Assembly: GCA_026874595.1 (NCBI GenBank)
Contig: CM049309.1
Coordinates: forward strand, 6,160,576 to 6,224,575
Origin: Sipunculus nudus
Taxonomy: Eukaryota > Annelida > Sipuncula > Golfingiida > Sipunculidae
DNA: 64,000 bases
Direction of reading: 5' to 3'
The notes under the pieces are model-generated. The model did not search any database, was not told the DNA's origin, and was given only the letters and a program-made list of their open reading frames with translations. This document shows, in pieces, positions 46,153-57,817 of this stretch. The stretch's first letter is position 1. The number at the start of each line of letters is the position of its first letter. The position numbers and the translations under genes were made by a program.

Positions 46153-46372
46153 TCAGTGTGAGGCGCTTTGGGACAAAACACGCTCAAGTTCACTCTGGGA
46201 TTTCACTAGACGTGCGCCTTGACGCGGTGCTGTAGTTCGTGGAATATCAATACGCTGTGGCCTAGACGGCGCCTGTGAATATCTCTGCCGAACTACTTTC
46301 GGCTCACATCCGAGAATTTCTAATATAGAGTCAACCGTTGTGTATAATTCATTCTCAAAATTTTGCATCCGC
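46153..46372 (-). CDS. erg: ERG channel terminal exon: coiled coil and C-terminus
   Basis: The acceptor is tgtttcag. One base completes Ser, then RMQNFENELYTTVDSILEIL (1-20) continues the coiled coil with hydrophobic residues at heptad positions. In vertebrate ERGs the equivalent helix reads L-E-x-R-L-S-x-D-M-x-x-x-L-x-L-L and drives subunit assembly. A basic tail follows with SQAPSRPQRIDIPR, then KSQSELERVLSQSASH and TGA at 46153-46155. The final residues form no PDZ-binding consensus. No AATAAA lies close downstream, so the 3' UTR end is undetermined. Confidence 0.88.
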
Positions 46373-46989
46373 CTGAAACAGATAAAAAAAAACAAATATA
46401 TAATATGGCGGTTAAAAATATATGACACATTGCTCAAACTTGCCTTATACTTTTTTTCACTCTTTTATTAAACACACAAAAATCTTGTAAAGATTTGTTA
46501 TTTGTTATTTCTAACTTATACATTACAAATCAATATTTAAACCAGTATCTCAGTTGTAAAACATACAATCCAGCACTCTTTCTAGCATTTGATCCTTACT
46601 GGGTCTGATGTTGCATGTGAAAAATATATTCTAAATATATTATATACAACATTTGCAAAGTATGTTCAATATGATAAAACTGTAATCAAACCCCATTTAT
46701 TAATGATATAAGTGATAATATTATCATCACTGAATTAAAAGTTTATAAATTGTTTTTATTCACTCCAAGGAAAAATACATTTTTATGCAATAACATTCAT
46801 GCTAGTCTGCATAAACTGAGAAACGGTACATGTACATTAAAACAAGTCGCATTAACATGAAACCATCCCCTCCCCCCTCCAACTTCACATACATACCGCT
46901 ACATGGATACACATATACTTTTGAGTTCAAATAACTACATATGTATATACTACAATTCTTCCCCCTGATCAAATACTGGATTTTTAACT

Positions 46990-47820
46990 AAATATTCTGC
47001 CCATCTCTTTTTAAATAATTAATTTTTATTATTTTTCTTGGCTATAAAAGACTCAAGTCTTGCATATTCCAATATAAACTGTATACAGGCTTTAACATTG
47101 AGCTTTTGTTTTGCCTTCCTGCACTGCTCAATATATCTTTTACCTAAAATTAATATAATATTTATTAAATCCTTTTCCTCTTTTTTTCTGAACTGTTAAG
47201 TTTATCTTTTGCCTCTGACACCATATTCCAAGTTCCTTCCAAAACTGTTTGGTCATACTGCATTTCCAGAAAAGATGCATGAATGTTTCACAAACTGTAT
47301 TTCAGAATGTGCAGTTATCAAAATCTTGAATATTCCATTTTTTTAACCAATAATTATTAACTAAAATATCTTGTAAAAACTTGTATAGGAATACCACTGA
47401 CTTTTTATCATATAAAACTTTATGTGGCAGCTGATAAACCCAAGAACAATGTTCTGGTGTAATTGATACATATTTGGACACTTTTGGTTTCACCTGTGGA
47501 CAAGGGCACAAATTTTGCTTTATAATAGTATATATCTGTTTTGATGACAGTTTGTTTAGTGGAATCATTCGGTTATGACACATAACATATGATTCATTTT
47601 GGGAACTTACTATACATTCTTTGTTGTCATTCATTTCAGCTTCAGTACTTAAAGTATCACTTTCTCTATTCAGTTGTAATTTCATTACCTGAACTACTAA
47701 TGTGTACCACTGAAGGAAATGAGCCCCATTTAATCCTTTTGACTTCCAATATTCAAATGAGATAATATGGTTCCATTCATCAAATAGTTCCTGTACTCTT
47801 TTTTTTATGATGAATGACAT
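46990..47820 (-). pseudogene. L1-like LINE ORF2 3' remnant in the last ERG intron
   Basis: A 172-codon frame (47302-47820) has the layout of the region after the reverse transcriptase in L1/Tx1-type LINEs: a W-x-x-x-x-x-F-x-x-W-K-S-K-G-L helix, K-Q-I-Y-x-I-I, a W-x-x-x-Y-x-L-P-H-K-V strand, and F-L-Y-K-F-L-Q-D-I-L with W-x-I-x-D-x-D-N-C-T-F. The frame stops at a TGA where the family has the next Cys of the C-x-x-C motif. Downstream, the same frame carries T-F-M-H-L-F-W-K-C, and another frame carries a lysine-rich tail to about 47020. It is broken, lacks the endonuclease and catalytic YXDD parts, and sits in the sense direction of the channel gene. Confidence 0.75.
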
Positions 47821-47885
47821 TTGTCCGGGACCAAAAAAGTGGTCGTTTTAGCGGGGGCGTCGTCACAGCGGGGTGTTCGACAAGT
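47821..47885. repeat. fragment of a GTCGTTTTAGCG-type MITE end
   Basis: gggaccaaaaaagtggtcgttttagcgggggcg then gttcgacaagtatta (in two parts) resembles one arm of a palindromic element of the 61928-62019 type, and abuts the truncated LINE. Confidence 0.4.
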
Positions 47886-48043
47886 ATTATGGATAACGAT
47901 ACAATTTCAGCTGACATAATTGTATACACAATGTACAGGACCAAAGGTATGTTTTAAGTATACAAAAGAACATATTACTCAGCTGTTCAGGTCTATAAAC
48001 AGATTCGGGTCAAAGATAATTCAAACATAAACCTTAGTGTGTT

Positions 48044-48072
48044 TAAGAGAGAGAGAGAGAGAGAGAGGGGGG
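48044..48072. repeat. (GA)n tract next to the ERG donor
   Basis: About 24 bp of GA followed by six G, ending about 12 nt from the donor at 48084-48085 (CT tract in the transcript's intron start). Confidence 0.9.
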
Positions 48073-48085
48073 TAAAATAACTCAC

Positions 48086-48443
48086 GAAGTGATCTTTTGA
48101 AGTCTGTCATCTATATCGGCCAGGCACGTGATACTGCCGCGGTGCGGGTGTTGCTGTATTTCGTAATCGAGAGGGGATTGCATAGAAATAGGGCCAGTAC
48201 TGGAGCTAGATTTGGGCACGCACGACGTTGCTGAGCTGGAAGCTGAGACGATCGGGGACAGCCCTAAGGCCGGCTGCGGACCTCGGGACTCTGCTGGTAA
48301 ACCCGGGGGCGCGTCTAGGGCGGGTACTGATATGTGCGGTTGCCGTGACAACAAAGGTCTGAGCGGAATAGCCGTCCCTGGCGCTCTCCTTCTCGGCACT
48401 CCCACAAGGCTACTCAAATTGTCCTTCATCTGAGATATTGCAC
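48086..48443 (-). CDS. erg: ERG channel exon: Pro-rich region and coiled-coil start
   Basis: Entry is in phase 1 (two bases complete Gly) after a ttattttcag acceptor that directly follows a 400-bp (TAA)-rich tract. 118 codons run to a gtgagt donor with two bases left. The segment opens AISQMKDNLSSLVG, then a disordered Pro/Ser-rich stretch (VPALDAPPGLPAESRGP, SASSSATSCVPKSSSS), and ends CLADIDDRLQKIT. That last helix matches the D-V-E-S-R-L start of the C-terminal tetramerising coiled coil of vertebrate ERG channels and continues into the last exon. Confidence 0.88.
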
Positions 48444-48448
48444 CTGAA

Positions 48449-48558
48449 AAATAATAATAATAATAATTAAAATATTAATAATAATAACAACAACATTAAT
48501 AATAATACCACTACCAATACTACTAATACTGCTACCACCACCACTACTACACAACAAC

Positions 48559-48641
<83 letters not shown>

Positions 48642-48808
48642 CAACAACAATAACAATAACAACAATGACAACAATAACAACAAAAACAATAATACAATAA
48701 TAATAATAACACAACCAATACTACTAGAACTACCACTACTACTACTACTACAATAATAATAATTATAATAATACGAGTACTACTTCTACTACTACTACTA
48801 CTGCTACT

Positions 48809-48864
<56 letters not shown>
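48449..48864. repeat. (TAA)n-dominated trinucleotide tract upstream of an ERG acceptor
   Basis: Pure taa runs at 48558-48640 and 48813-48864, joined by aac, act and tac triplets. On the channel's strand it reads as a U-rich (TTA)n tract ending within about 10 nt of the acceptor at 48444, so it also acts as the polypyrimidine region. Confidence 0.95.
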
Positions 48865-48865
<1 letters not shown>

Positions 48866-49194
48866 GTAATAATTAATAATTATGATAAATATTATAATAA
48901 CTGACTATACAGCTGATATGGAAATGACGACGTTATATTGTAATCATGAATTTCATAATAAATCTCCAGTTTATATTTCCCTTTTTTTAACACCAAGTAC
49001 TGAATTTCTTTTTACTCCTCTGTCATACAAGCTGTCGTTTACTTGTGTTTCAATGAGCTGATTACCGGAAAGAATAGAATAACCAAACAAATACAATGCA
49101 TTATTAAGCATATTTGGTCAATTCTAAGAATTGAACGATTGGTTTTAAAGAAATTTTCTAACCTCTGTTCAGTTAAAATTAAAAAAAACAATCT

Positions 49195-49492
49195 GATATG
49201 ACTGAAAAACACTTTCACTATGACTTAGAAACACTAACTATGACTAAAATACACTTTCACAATGACTGAAATGCATTTTTACTTTGACTGAAAAACATTC
49301 TCACTATGACTGAAAACATTTTCACTATGACTGAAAACCACTTTAACTATGACTAAAATACACTTTCACAATGACTGAAACGCATTTTCACTATGACTGA
49401 AACACATTAAAACTATGACTAAAATACACTTTCACAATGACTGAAACGCATTTTCACTATGACTAAAATGCACTTTCACAATGACTTAAAAC
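49195..49492. repeat. about 20-bp minisatellite in ERG intron
   Basis: Units of the form actatgactgaaaacattttc and acaatgactgaaacgcatttt alternate, making a 40-60-bp higher-order repeat (for example 49340-49395 and 49410-49465). Confidence 0.88.
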
Positions 49493-50290
49493 TGCATCGC
49501 AAACAGTCACAAAATACCATGAAATCTATACTGATAGGACAACGAATACAAGGTCGTTGGCAGTAAGTACTAAATTGAGCTTGTCCTGTTTATTTGATAC
49601 TCTGACCAAGCTCTTCCTGTAAAGATCAAGTTTTAGCCATAAAATTAATATATATTTAAAACTTTGAAAAACTTAAGAGAAAAAAAATTGTGTAATGAAA
49701 GTATTGCAGGCATATGTTGTTTTTTTTTCCCTAAATCGTGTATTTTCACTAAACAGCCAATGTTTTATACGTGACCTTTAAAAGTGGAACGTTTTATACT
49801 GCCATATATCAAGGGAAGCCCTGGGGGGAGGTATATCTTGACTTTGACTAATAAATCCAAGGTCGGTATATGTAAGTATGGGCAATTAAAAAAAATGGAA
49901 AATATAAAATATATAAACAGTGAAAGAATAGAACACTATGTAGAAAAAAATTCAAAGTAAAACATCTATATTTCAAGAGCACTGAAATAGCATATTTAAG
50001 TATTGGATACTCGATCAATTTGCTCGCATTACGTTTGTTGTATAAGAAAGACATTTTCAGTGAAAGATCGGCCCCGCACAACCTATAGGCCCCCTTCTTT
50101 ACCGCTAAACAACCTTGTCGGCAATGGGTCAACGCAATAAAGGATGTTTTGTGACCTTCCGACTCCAAGATGTCACCGCGTTCCATGGTGATAGAGTGTA
50201 ACTGAAAGTCAGTGACCTTTCTTGAATTAAAGTGTCCTTGGAACATTATAAGCCTAATGGTGACAGAATCATACCGCATGGAGAGGCCAG

Positions 50291-50299
50291 ATATTTCAT

Positions 50300-50371
<72 letters not shown>

Positions 50372-50380
50372 ATGAAATAT
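50291..50380. repeat. perfect 90-bp palindrome centred on (TA)n
   Basis: The arm atatttcatactttatatat (50291-50310) is mirrored exactly by atatataaagtatgaaatat (50361-50380) with alternating A and T between, so the whole 90 bp is self-complementary. A second (TA)n tract follows at 50395-50443. Confidence 0.92.
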
Positions 50381-50405
50381 GTATATATATGTGTGTTTAT
50401 ATATA

Positions 50406-50444
<39 letters not shown>

Positions 50445-51206
50445 CACTGAAGAAAAAAATCACATTGAATTCACGACAGACTGGTCTTTATCTGTCAAAA
50501 TCAATGGCATTAAATCGATGGCATTTTTTGCAAAATCGATTATAAACGATTAACATATGCAACGGATCTATTCCTGTCAACGATATACGATCTTTTATGC
50601 AGATGAACTTATGGTTTCATTATAAATACAGATGTACGTCTTTACTGCAGATTTCAAGGTAATACAGTACATAAAAATACAAAGTATATTGATATAGAGT
50701 ACTATAAAGTAAATTAAATAATCGATTACTTTCGAAGTATTTGCCATTTTAGTATTTCAGAAGATTCCATTTGCGGTAAAAACAATGGGACAATTTTCCT
50801 TGTTACTCTAGCCGAGAAAACCCTATCTGGAGAAACACAACAAACGAGTAACAGGCAGTCAAAACAAGACATCTTATAACAGTTAACATATGAATATTTC
50901 GTGTAGTGGTTATATAAAATGTTAATCTATTATCATATCTTTTATATTCATCATCTGCTTTGAGACCTTTGACGCCATTTTCATGGCGTGTTGATGGGCA
51001 TCTTGTTCACAAAGGTGTCATTTTCGCAACAAAGAAAATATATATATTGCGAATTTAAAGAATCACGCGAAAAAAAGATGAGCTACAGTATTCATTAATT
51101 TTAACATCAAGTCGCGAGGTTACCATGATATCAAACTTACATATATTCATCTTAACAAGTACCCACTATTTTCACACTAATGAGTTTCATGAGTAATTCC
51201 AGTTAC

Positions 51207-51428
51207 CTGCAAAACTACCCATTGATGAGCGCCGTTTGGTATCTGTACTATCACTTCTGTTACTTGTGGTAGCGCCCTCTGGTGACAATTCCAAGATGCC
51301 CCCTGGCTCGTCGTCACTGGAAAAGTCGATCGTATTTTGTCGGCGGCGGTCGTCACTCGGTGGTTTTCGGGAAGCAAACTTACGGCGTAATCCCCCGGCT
51401 CGGGAACCCCCGGAACTATGAGGAGCTG
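51207..51428 (-). CDS. erg: ERG channel exon: Ser/Arg-rich linker
   Basis: The acceptor is tttttcag and the donor gtaact. Two bases finish an Ala codon, 73 codons follow, and one base remains. Landmarks are LRRKFASRKPPSDDRRR (13-29), an acidic FSSDDEPGG (35-43) and KRRSSMGSFA at the end. RK-x-[AS]-x-RK and RRSS sites look like basophilic-kinase targets, and the region is expected to be disordered. The longest open frame on this strand is a different, spurious one. This frame is chosen because it is stop-free, phase-compatible on both sides, and continues the preceding basic linker. An alternative acceptor three bases downstream (cag-cag) would delete one codon. Confidence 0.8.
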
Positions 51429-51479
51429 CTGAAAAAGAAAAAAGTTGGCATCGTATAAAATATATATAGATATAAACCG

Positions 51480-51636
51480 GTCATATGACCAACCGTGGAA
51501 CTTCCTAAAATGGTCTTTATTCACAGCTGATCTCATTAGAAAGGCCAGTTGTAACCACGATGAATGTCTCCGGTTAACTCAAGGGTGGTCTTATTAGGCA
51601 TGTGGCCTTTTAGACAGGTGCTACTGTATATCATAA
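51480..51636. repeat. partial pogo-like MITE
   Basis: Its minus-strand reading begins tacagtagcacctgtctaaaaggcc and contains taagaccacccttgag (both shared in form with 27622-27811). The other arm is degraded (ctcattagaaaggccagttgtaacc, in parts). It starts about 50 bp upstream of the ERG acceptor at 51429. Confidence 0.5.
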
Positions 51637-52003
51637 CCAAATGCATGCGTAAACATACATTTACATCATATACAATTACAGAGTTGGATCCAGGGCGTAG
51701 GTGGGTGGGGTTATGAAAGTAGGAATTTACAAACACTTACAAACCTAGAAACATTCGCCCTCAGTTTCCTCGGTCCACATTCCAGTCCACTGGAGGTTGC
51801 TCTAATTCAATTTCAATTATATCTTAATGTTAAACTGAAGTGCACAATGGCTGTAATATTTGATTATTCAATGAAAGCCAGTTTTTCTAACTTTTCAGAG
51901 ATCCACTTAACGGATTCTTGGAACCGAACGTGATTTATGAATTAAACTTTAGCAGCATGTATTTCCTAGAGAGCAAAATGGCACAATAAGAAAACTAAAA
52001 CAT

Positions 52004-52751
52004 TGTTACAGATTTCTGTTTTATAGTGCGTACGGGTGTTACATGTGGTGTTGACATTTGGTTCGTGTGGCTCACAAATAGCTCATTGCTATGGCAGCAT
52101 CGCCTGGTCGGATGCTGGCCACGTGCGGGGTCTGAAGTGTAGGAAAACAGCGTTCTTTGTTCTAGATGTTTAAAGTCTGTTCCTGTTACGTGTGTATTGT
52201 TCTATGCAGTTTACCATTACTAGAATTTTTTGATGAAAAAGTTATAAATAGCTGTGTTAAGGGCCGAGGGGGGAAGAGAGAGATAATTCCAACGGACACG
52301 GAAGAGTGTTATCAGTTTATGAACCTTTCCGACATTTGCAGAACTTATAGATATTCTTCGAAATTTGTAACGAATTTATATAGTCTTCAGTTTGCCTGTG
52401 GGATTACTACCAGAACTTCACTTTTGGATTACAACAGATTGTTTTCGGGATTACACTGGACTATTATTCTCTGAGAAGATTTACGTGAACTGTTCATCTG
52501 GATTATATGTTTTATAGGACTTTTTGAGTGTGACAGTGGTGGTATCCAGAAAAGCCTAGGATCTGGACACTCTGGTACTGTACATTTTTAATGTTTTACT
52601 GTGTAATTGTATTGATTTAGTGTATTTTAATGTTAGGATTGTTTTAAGAATAAATTATAATTATTTGTTAACAAATGACTTCTTTATTCGTTCCTCTAGC
52701 CATTTCACGCTGCCCATTGTTACAGAATATGATTTTTTTTTCTCCGTAACA
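52004..52751 (+). mobile_element. candidate solo LTR with degraded primer-binding site
   Basis: Starts tgttacaga and ends ctccgtaaca. The next bases (aaatttatgctcgtcacat) resemble the aaatgggggctcgtcca that follows the left LTR of the TRIM at 21964. An AATAAA-type hexamer lies at about 52650. A 102-codon frame inside (52166-52474) matches nothing I know. No second LTR was found, and tgttacaga also occurs at 52718, so the left boundary is uncertain. Confidence 0.4.
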
Positions 52752-52805
52752 AAATTTATGCTCGTCACATATATACTGGTGAACAGAACACATGAAAAAC
52801 ATTGA

Positions 52806-52841
52806 TTCAAGTGTTACACACCCACACAACCCCCCCCCTCC

Positions 52842-52874
<33 letters not shown>

Positions 52875-52912
52875 AATATATACATATATATATATATGCG
52901 TGTGTGTGTGTA
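52806..52912. repeat. poly(C), (TA)n and (GT)n tract
   Basis: C run at 52830-52838, imperfect (TA)n to 52897, GT to 52911. Confidence 0.9.
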
Positions 52913-53372
52913 GTGTAATCAATGTGAAAACGTCAAAAGCTTGACACTGCCGTCTAATTGACAAACATGCAGGGGTCAGGGAGCCGCTTGTAAAATGAAA
53001 TTGCTGGAAACAATCAATGAATAGTTATAAATAAAGACCAGTTTCAGCGCAAAACCTTTGGTGAGGGCGAGTTCTAGGAATCCATAACCTCTGATATATT
53101 AGAGTTTTTGTTGCTGCTCGACCAGTGTTGGGCTTGGTATAAATGAAACTGTATTTGCTTTAGCTGTCATAAGCTTATGGAACTAACAACACTGACATTG
53201 AGACGTATGAAACAAATGACCACCCAGCTTTGGCAGGACCTTCTTTAGGAAACAGATATAAAACCACGAAAGTTCCCTTTTGAGATCGTATATATTCGCT
53301 AAAGGACAAACCACAGGATAATATGTTTCCTTGTTTAGTGCCTAAGTTTAAGCTGCACCCAAAGCATGCAGT

Positions 53373-53740
53373 GAAATGCCGCCTCTGTCAGGAGGTTATG
53401 CATTCATCCCCGTTTGTGTGTGTGTTTGCGTGTGTGCTTATTCACAGCAAAACTAACGCAGTCATGAACGTTATCTCATAAAACGAATTTTCATAGCTTT
53501 TCGGGGATGGGCAAATAAAGAATCGATCAGAAATATTTTTGGTGTGGATCGTGAACATTATGCGGAGTCAGTAACGTCATCAAGGAATATTTACAAATGT
53601 ATAGTCACTTATGCAAGAACGAAATTGCGAATATGGGCAGCATAAGTGAATGCAAACATAGGATCGGTAGCTACCCATAACAACAACCCCCACATGGCGG
53701 AGGCTTGCGTTCCTTAGAATGTAGATTTCTAGTTGCTTAA
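53373..53740 (+). repeat. dispersed repeat family 1, best-preserved plus copy
   Basis: Starts gccgcctctgtcaggaggttatgc (in two parts), continues through (GT)n, ttcacagcaaaacta, ttttcggggatgggcaaa, gaatcgatcagaaat, tttacaaatgtatagtcacttatgc, and ends catggcggaggcttgcgttccttagaatgtagatttctag (in parts). The two ends (gcctctg..gga and ggcggaggct) are loosely complementary. About 365 bp. Confidence 0.72.
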
Positions 53741-56700
53741 TATTAATATCTAGCTGTATAAATTATTTTGATCTTCCGTGGCCTGTCACATTCCAATGTC
53801 CTTAAATTCTTTCCTATTATTTAAAGACAAATGTACATATGGACAACAAACATAGAAATTATATTTAATCCAATGACCATCCTATCGATGTGATGAAATA
53901 TATAATATTGCTGATATAAATAAAAGAAACTGCTGCATTAGACTTAATACACCCACCAGCCGTTGGTGATAAATCCATTAAGGGTTCACCATGCCATGCA
54001 ACAACTTTGAACTTTTCGAATTTTCACATGTACTTGAATTATTAAATGTACGTATATCTAGGAATGGCTATGGTTCTTGTAAAACAGACGTGGTCTCATG
54101 GTCGCATGAAAATGATTGAATCCGTTTTAATTATCTGACACAGCCTATTTGTGTGCTCACATTGAAAGAAATATTCAAAAGAAAAAATTTATTTCAACCA
54201 AGGGTCGCCATATGTTTCGGTTTAGAATGAACCGTCACAAACCCTGACATCTGGTAGGGGCTTTGGTACTATAAGAGGAGAGGGTCTTCAAGTAGGCAAG
54301 ATTTTGGACACGCTGTGTCAAAGGGAAGGTTTGACCTATCATTAAACTGTCACTGTGTATGTAAAAGATAACAAGCAGAGAACCATGTGTATTGATCATT
54401 GGTATATTATTGTAAGGGAATCGATGGTTGTATTTAGAAACGGAGCGCTTAACTTTAAACAAATTATTCTGCATGAGAACTTTTTCTTAAAGAGATACTC
54501 TTTAGTCGTGGGCGTCTTTTCAGATAAATCCCATGCGTGTTTAAACAAGGGGTAAAAAGAAACACCGGTTTCATTGTTCTAGAGAAGGCTGTACCACGCT
54601 GGAAGTTAAACCACTACACATGAATCTACAAAATCAATGATTATACCAGTGTCTAATGCTAAGTTATTTTCTGTTTCAATATTAAACGCCAGAAGATTGA
54701 TACATGGGTACACTATATTTAGAGCCACCCAAGGACTTTGGCCTTTTACGAGCTGCGAACTATTTTGTGTGAAGGCCGAGAAATCATACTAAATATAAAT
54801 CGGAACGTTTGCACCATCAAATTATCTCCTGGCTCGGTGAGCATTCATTTCACTCGGGCCATTATTAGTCTTCCCATCTTGGTGAATGTTTTTATTTACA
54901 AAAAAATTACCTGATGTCGTTGTAATGCATTGACGTGGTGAGAGCAATTCCTGTCTGATCGTATTTATCAGATCATCTAATAATGGTCCACACTAATTGA
55001 ATATTGAATTTTCTGAAGCGGCACTTTTTACTTCTATGTGTACACTGCCTGGCCGTAATTTAATGGATCTCCCTTGAGCCTCTGAGCCTGTTCGTTTTGC
55101 TCATCGAATTTCTGCTGAATGGAATCATCTTCCGGTGACCCAAATGTTCAAATGAATACGTAATTGTTATTACAAAAGAAAACCTGCGTCTCATAATACG
55201 ATGACGCAGTTGACGTATTTTCCGGTAAATTTATACGTTTAAACTTTTACTTTTTATAAACATTCTCCAATTCTATTTATTGTGCATTATTTTGTTTTTG
55301 GGCAAAATTTATTTAATAGAGGATTATTTTCCAAGTGAGTGCTTCTTTTGATGTTTGTAAATCAATGATTGATAAAGGTAGACAATGAGAGACAACCGGA
55401 TTTAAAATGATCGTGATGTTATATTTGGCTCTTTACACGGGGAGTCATGGCAATTTTATCTTAAAGGTACCTGTCCTATTGACACATAGTGTTGACCGCC
55501 GCCTTATACGAGGCCATTGCCTCTATTAAGGACACGAGGTAGACATGAATACACGAATCAGTGAGCTTTTATTTGGACTGGAAAGCCTATTTCAGTCGTG
55601 ACACAAGCCATGCGAGGAAATGCTCTGCAACGGCCATCCATACTGGTTTAACGATGACGTGGTATACACATAATAATATTAACATTAGGTAGAGAGTGAT
55701 GAATTAACCAAATATATACATGTGAACTCGCTAACCGAACTGGAATACCTTCTTTATGTTACCTATTTATATCTTGTGTCAACGGGCACACAATTTCGCT
55801 ATTGGCTAGTAACCCGTGCGAGCCATGCTTGTATTTATAAAGTCAGAAATTTAACAAATATGCAGGGAGATTTACCAATCGCAAATGGTAGGTGTTGTCA
55901 GAAAGCATGCTAAACAAGGGACCCATACGCTTCGGTGCTCAGCTGAAGTTGACTCTGAAGGTAAAAAATGTAAATTAATAACAGATGGAGATAAAGTCTA
56001 AGAGGGAAAGGTAATATAGGCAATGGTTGGTCGACACAAAGGGATAATTATACTACATATGAAAAACACAAAATGTTTTGATACAAGATGGACCTAAGGT
56101 GAAAAATAGTTTTTAAGGTAAAAAATATAGGTTTTCCCCTAATTTCTCGAAGGAAAGAAGTCGCAGTGACGCAGTTCTGAGTTTGTAAGGGGAATTATGA
56201 AAATATGTATGCGGAATTTCGGATTCGTAGGTCTAACAGTTTCAAAACGTGCCAGTCAAACAGAGGGACGGACGGACAGACGGCGGACAATGGATCATAA
56301 CCAAAGCTAAGATGACTTAAAGTTAGATGAGCTAATACCCAACGTATGGTCTGGTTTATGTCAAGTGACCGCGTACTTTTTGGCCCTAAAGCGTTGTGAA
56401 AAATGAAGAATATTTTATATTTGCATTCCCATAGAACATTACAGTGCGGTCCTCAATGCAAGATGTCAAGGCATTCTGATGCTTATTGTGGAGGGCCGAA
56501 ATAGCGCTAGACCTGAAGGCGCTGCCTCTTAATTAGACTAGATTCAGTTCAAAGGAAATGTAGTTTTTAGACATATGCCACACTTAATTTAGGTTTCCAG
56601 ATTTATCTACATTTAGCGTGGCCTAAACGAGCCGGGTACAAATCTAAAGGGAAGATCGGACATTAGATTGAGCAGTTATGTATATGTCAGTCTGCATACA

Positions 56701-56757
56701 CGGAGAATATCTGATATATGGATTTACAAAACTTAAAGCATTTCGTTCAATTCCTAC
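53741..56757. other. ERG intron interior, no gene seen
   Basis: Mostly unique AT-rich sequence. Includes a gacggacggacagacgg tail fragment at 56263-56283 followed by gatgagctaa, the closing module of another dispersed repeat. No coding exon other than 56758-56869 fits the channel's phases here. Confidence 0.5.
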
Positions 56758-56869
56758 CTTCGTATTCTGTTGGTCGGCCCCTACATTGGAGGCGTGGTCT
56801 TTTCTGCCTTATAAATCGGAGTGTTTCATCGTCGATCTTCGTAGGCGCTAAACGATGTAGGAACTCGCA
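56758..56869 (-). CDS. erg: ERG channel exon: post-CNBHD basic linker (112 nt)
   Basis: The acceptor is tgtttttgcag and the donor is gtagga. The reading is phase 0 at entry and leaves one base at exit, exactly what the flanking exons require. The 37 codons begin CEFLHRLAPTK and end RPTEYE. The block F-I-R-Q-K-R-P-R-L-Q-C-R-G-R corresponds to the R-Q-R-K-R-K-L-S-F-R-R-R segment just after the vertebrate CNB-homology domain. It is too short to show as an ORF. I found it by looking for a phase 0-to-1 exon between the neighbours. Confidence 0.82.
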
Positions 56870-57451
56870 CTGCAAAAACATTAATTATAAAATTACAGAA
56901 TTCGTATACTTCATTATTGTGATGCAGATACCTATAATAAAGGATTAATGGTATCAGGTAAGTACTAACCTGGTTCCGACCATTCCCTCATAAAGTTTTT
57001 CCTAAATAGCCATATATCATGTTTTCACAACAATTAATTCATTATATGTATAACCAAAGTTCTCTGAAAAGGGAGCACTATAGCGGAATGATGTGGTTGG
57101 ACAAATGTTAAACATTCGACTTTAATTTATGGTGATGCATTATCCAGCCGCGTGGAGTCTTGACCACGTTTTATATCTGTCCTGCAGTAAACATGATTAA
57201 TATGTATTTCTCTCCTTGGGTCCATTTCAGGGAATTATGCAAAAAAAAAATAATTTCAATCCTTATGATAAAGATTTCCACTTCTCTTGTACAGCCAAAG
57301 TGAGAATGTAATATATCGGTACAAGTGCAGTGTTTTGCTTGGTACATTCTTATTTTCATACCCTGGTCCATGAAAAATTGCATGTTGTCCTTGTACATTG
57401 GTTCATGCATCTAAAAATCCCATAAACGTTATAATGGGAAGCTAATCTTGA

Positions 57452-57817
57452 TACTGTTGTTGCCTTTTTGTTCGCCAGGGTTTCAAATTCGCGATGTTCC
57501 CGAAAGGGGAATTATCACGATTATAAAACCTTCGGAAATGAAAGGTCCCGTCGTCGAAGACAATTCAAAAAGCAAAATATTGATATTATAAATAATAACT
57601 GATTTTGTATGTTATCGTTAATCTATGATATATAGCTATTATATATAATCTGATCTTTCAAATAATCTCCCAACAATGAACAATGATCTCTAATCGTTCA
57701 ATATTCACTTAGGTCACACACATATTACTTTGTATAAGAAGTTCATACAATTATGGATATGTACTGTTTAGGTTATTATACGGTGAGATCGCGAAATCTG
57801 AAACCTTAACCACAATA
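57452..57817. mobile_element. nonautonomous TIR DNA element (family 3), short copy
   Basis: The left end tactgttgttgcctttttgttcgcc then gggtttcaaattcgcgatg (in parts) matches the left end of the 15307-16569 element. The right end (cgcgaaatctgaaacc then ttaaccacaata) is its inverted partner. 366 bp, in an ERG intron, no coding frame. Confidence 0.6.

Noticed and set aside
49848-50279. 143-codon minus frame in an ERG intron
   Set aside because: The middle (about 50050-50270) has some coding-like composition, but it fits none of the channel's phases and I recognise no motif. The C-terminal half is low-complexity.
52166-52474. 102-codon plus frame starting with a hydrophobic stretch
   Set aside because: It lies inside the candidate solo LTR, and no domain or splice sites support it.
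54235-57410. Other minus-strand frames as ERG exons (54235-54474, 57171-57410)
   Set aside because: No suitable acceptor/donor pairs in the required phase and no similarity to the channel C-terminus.
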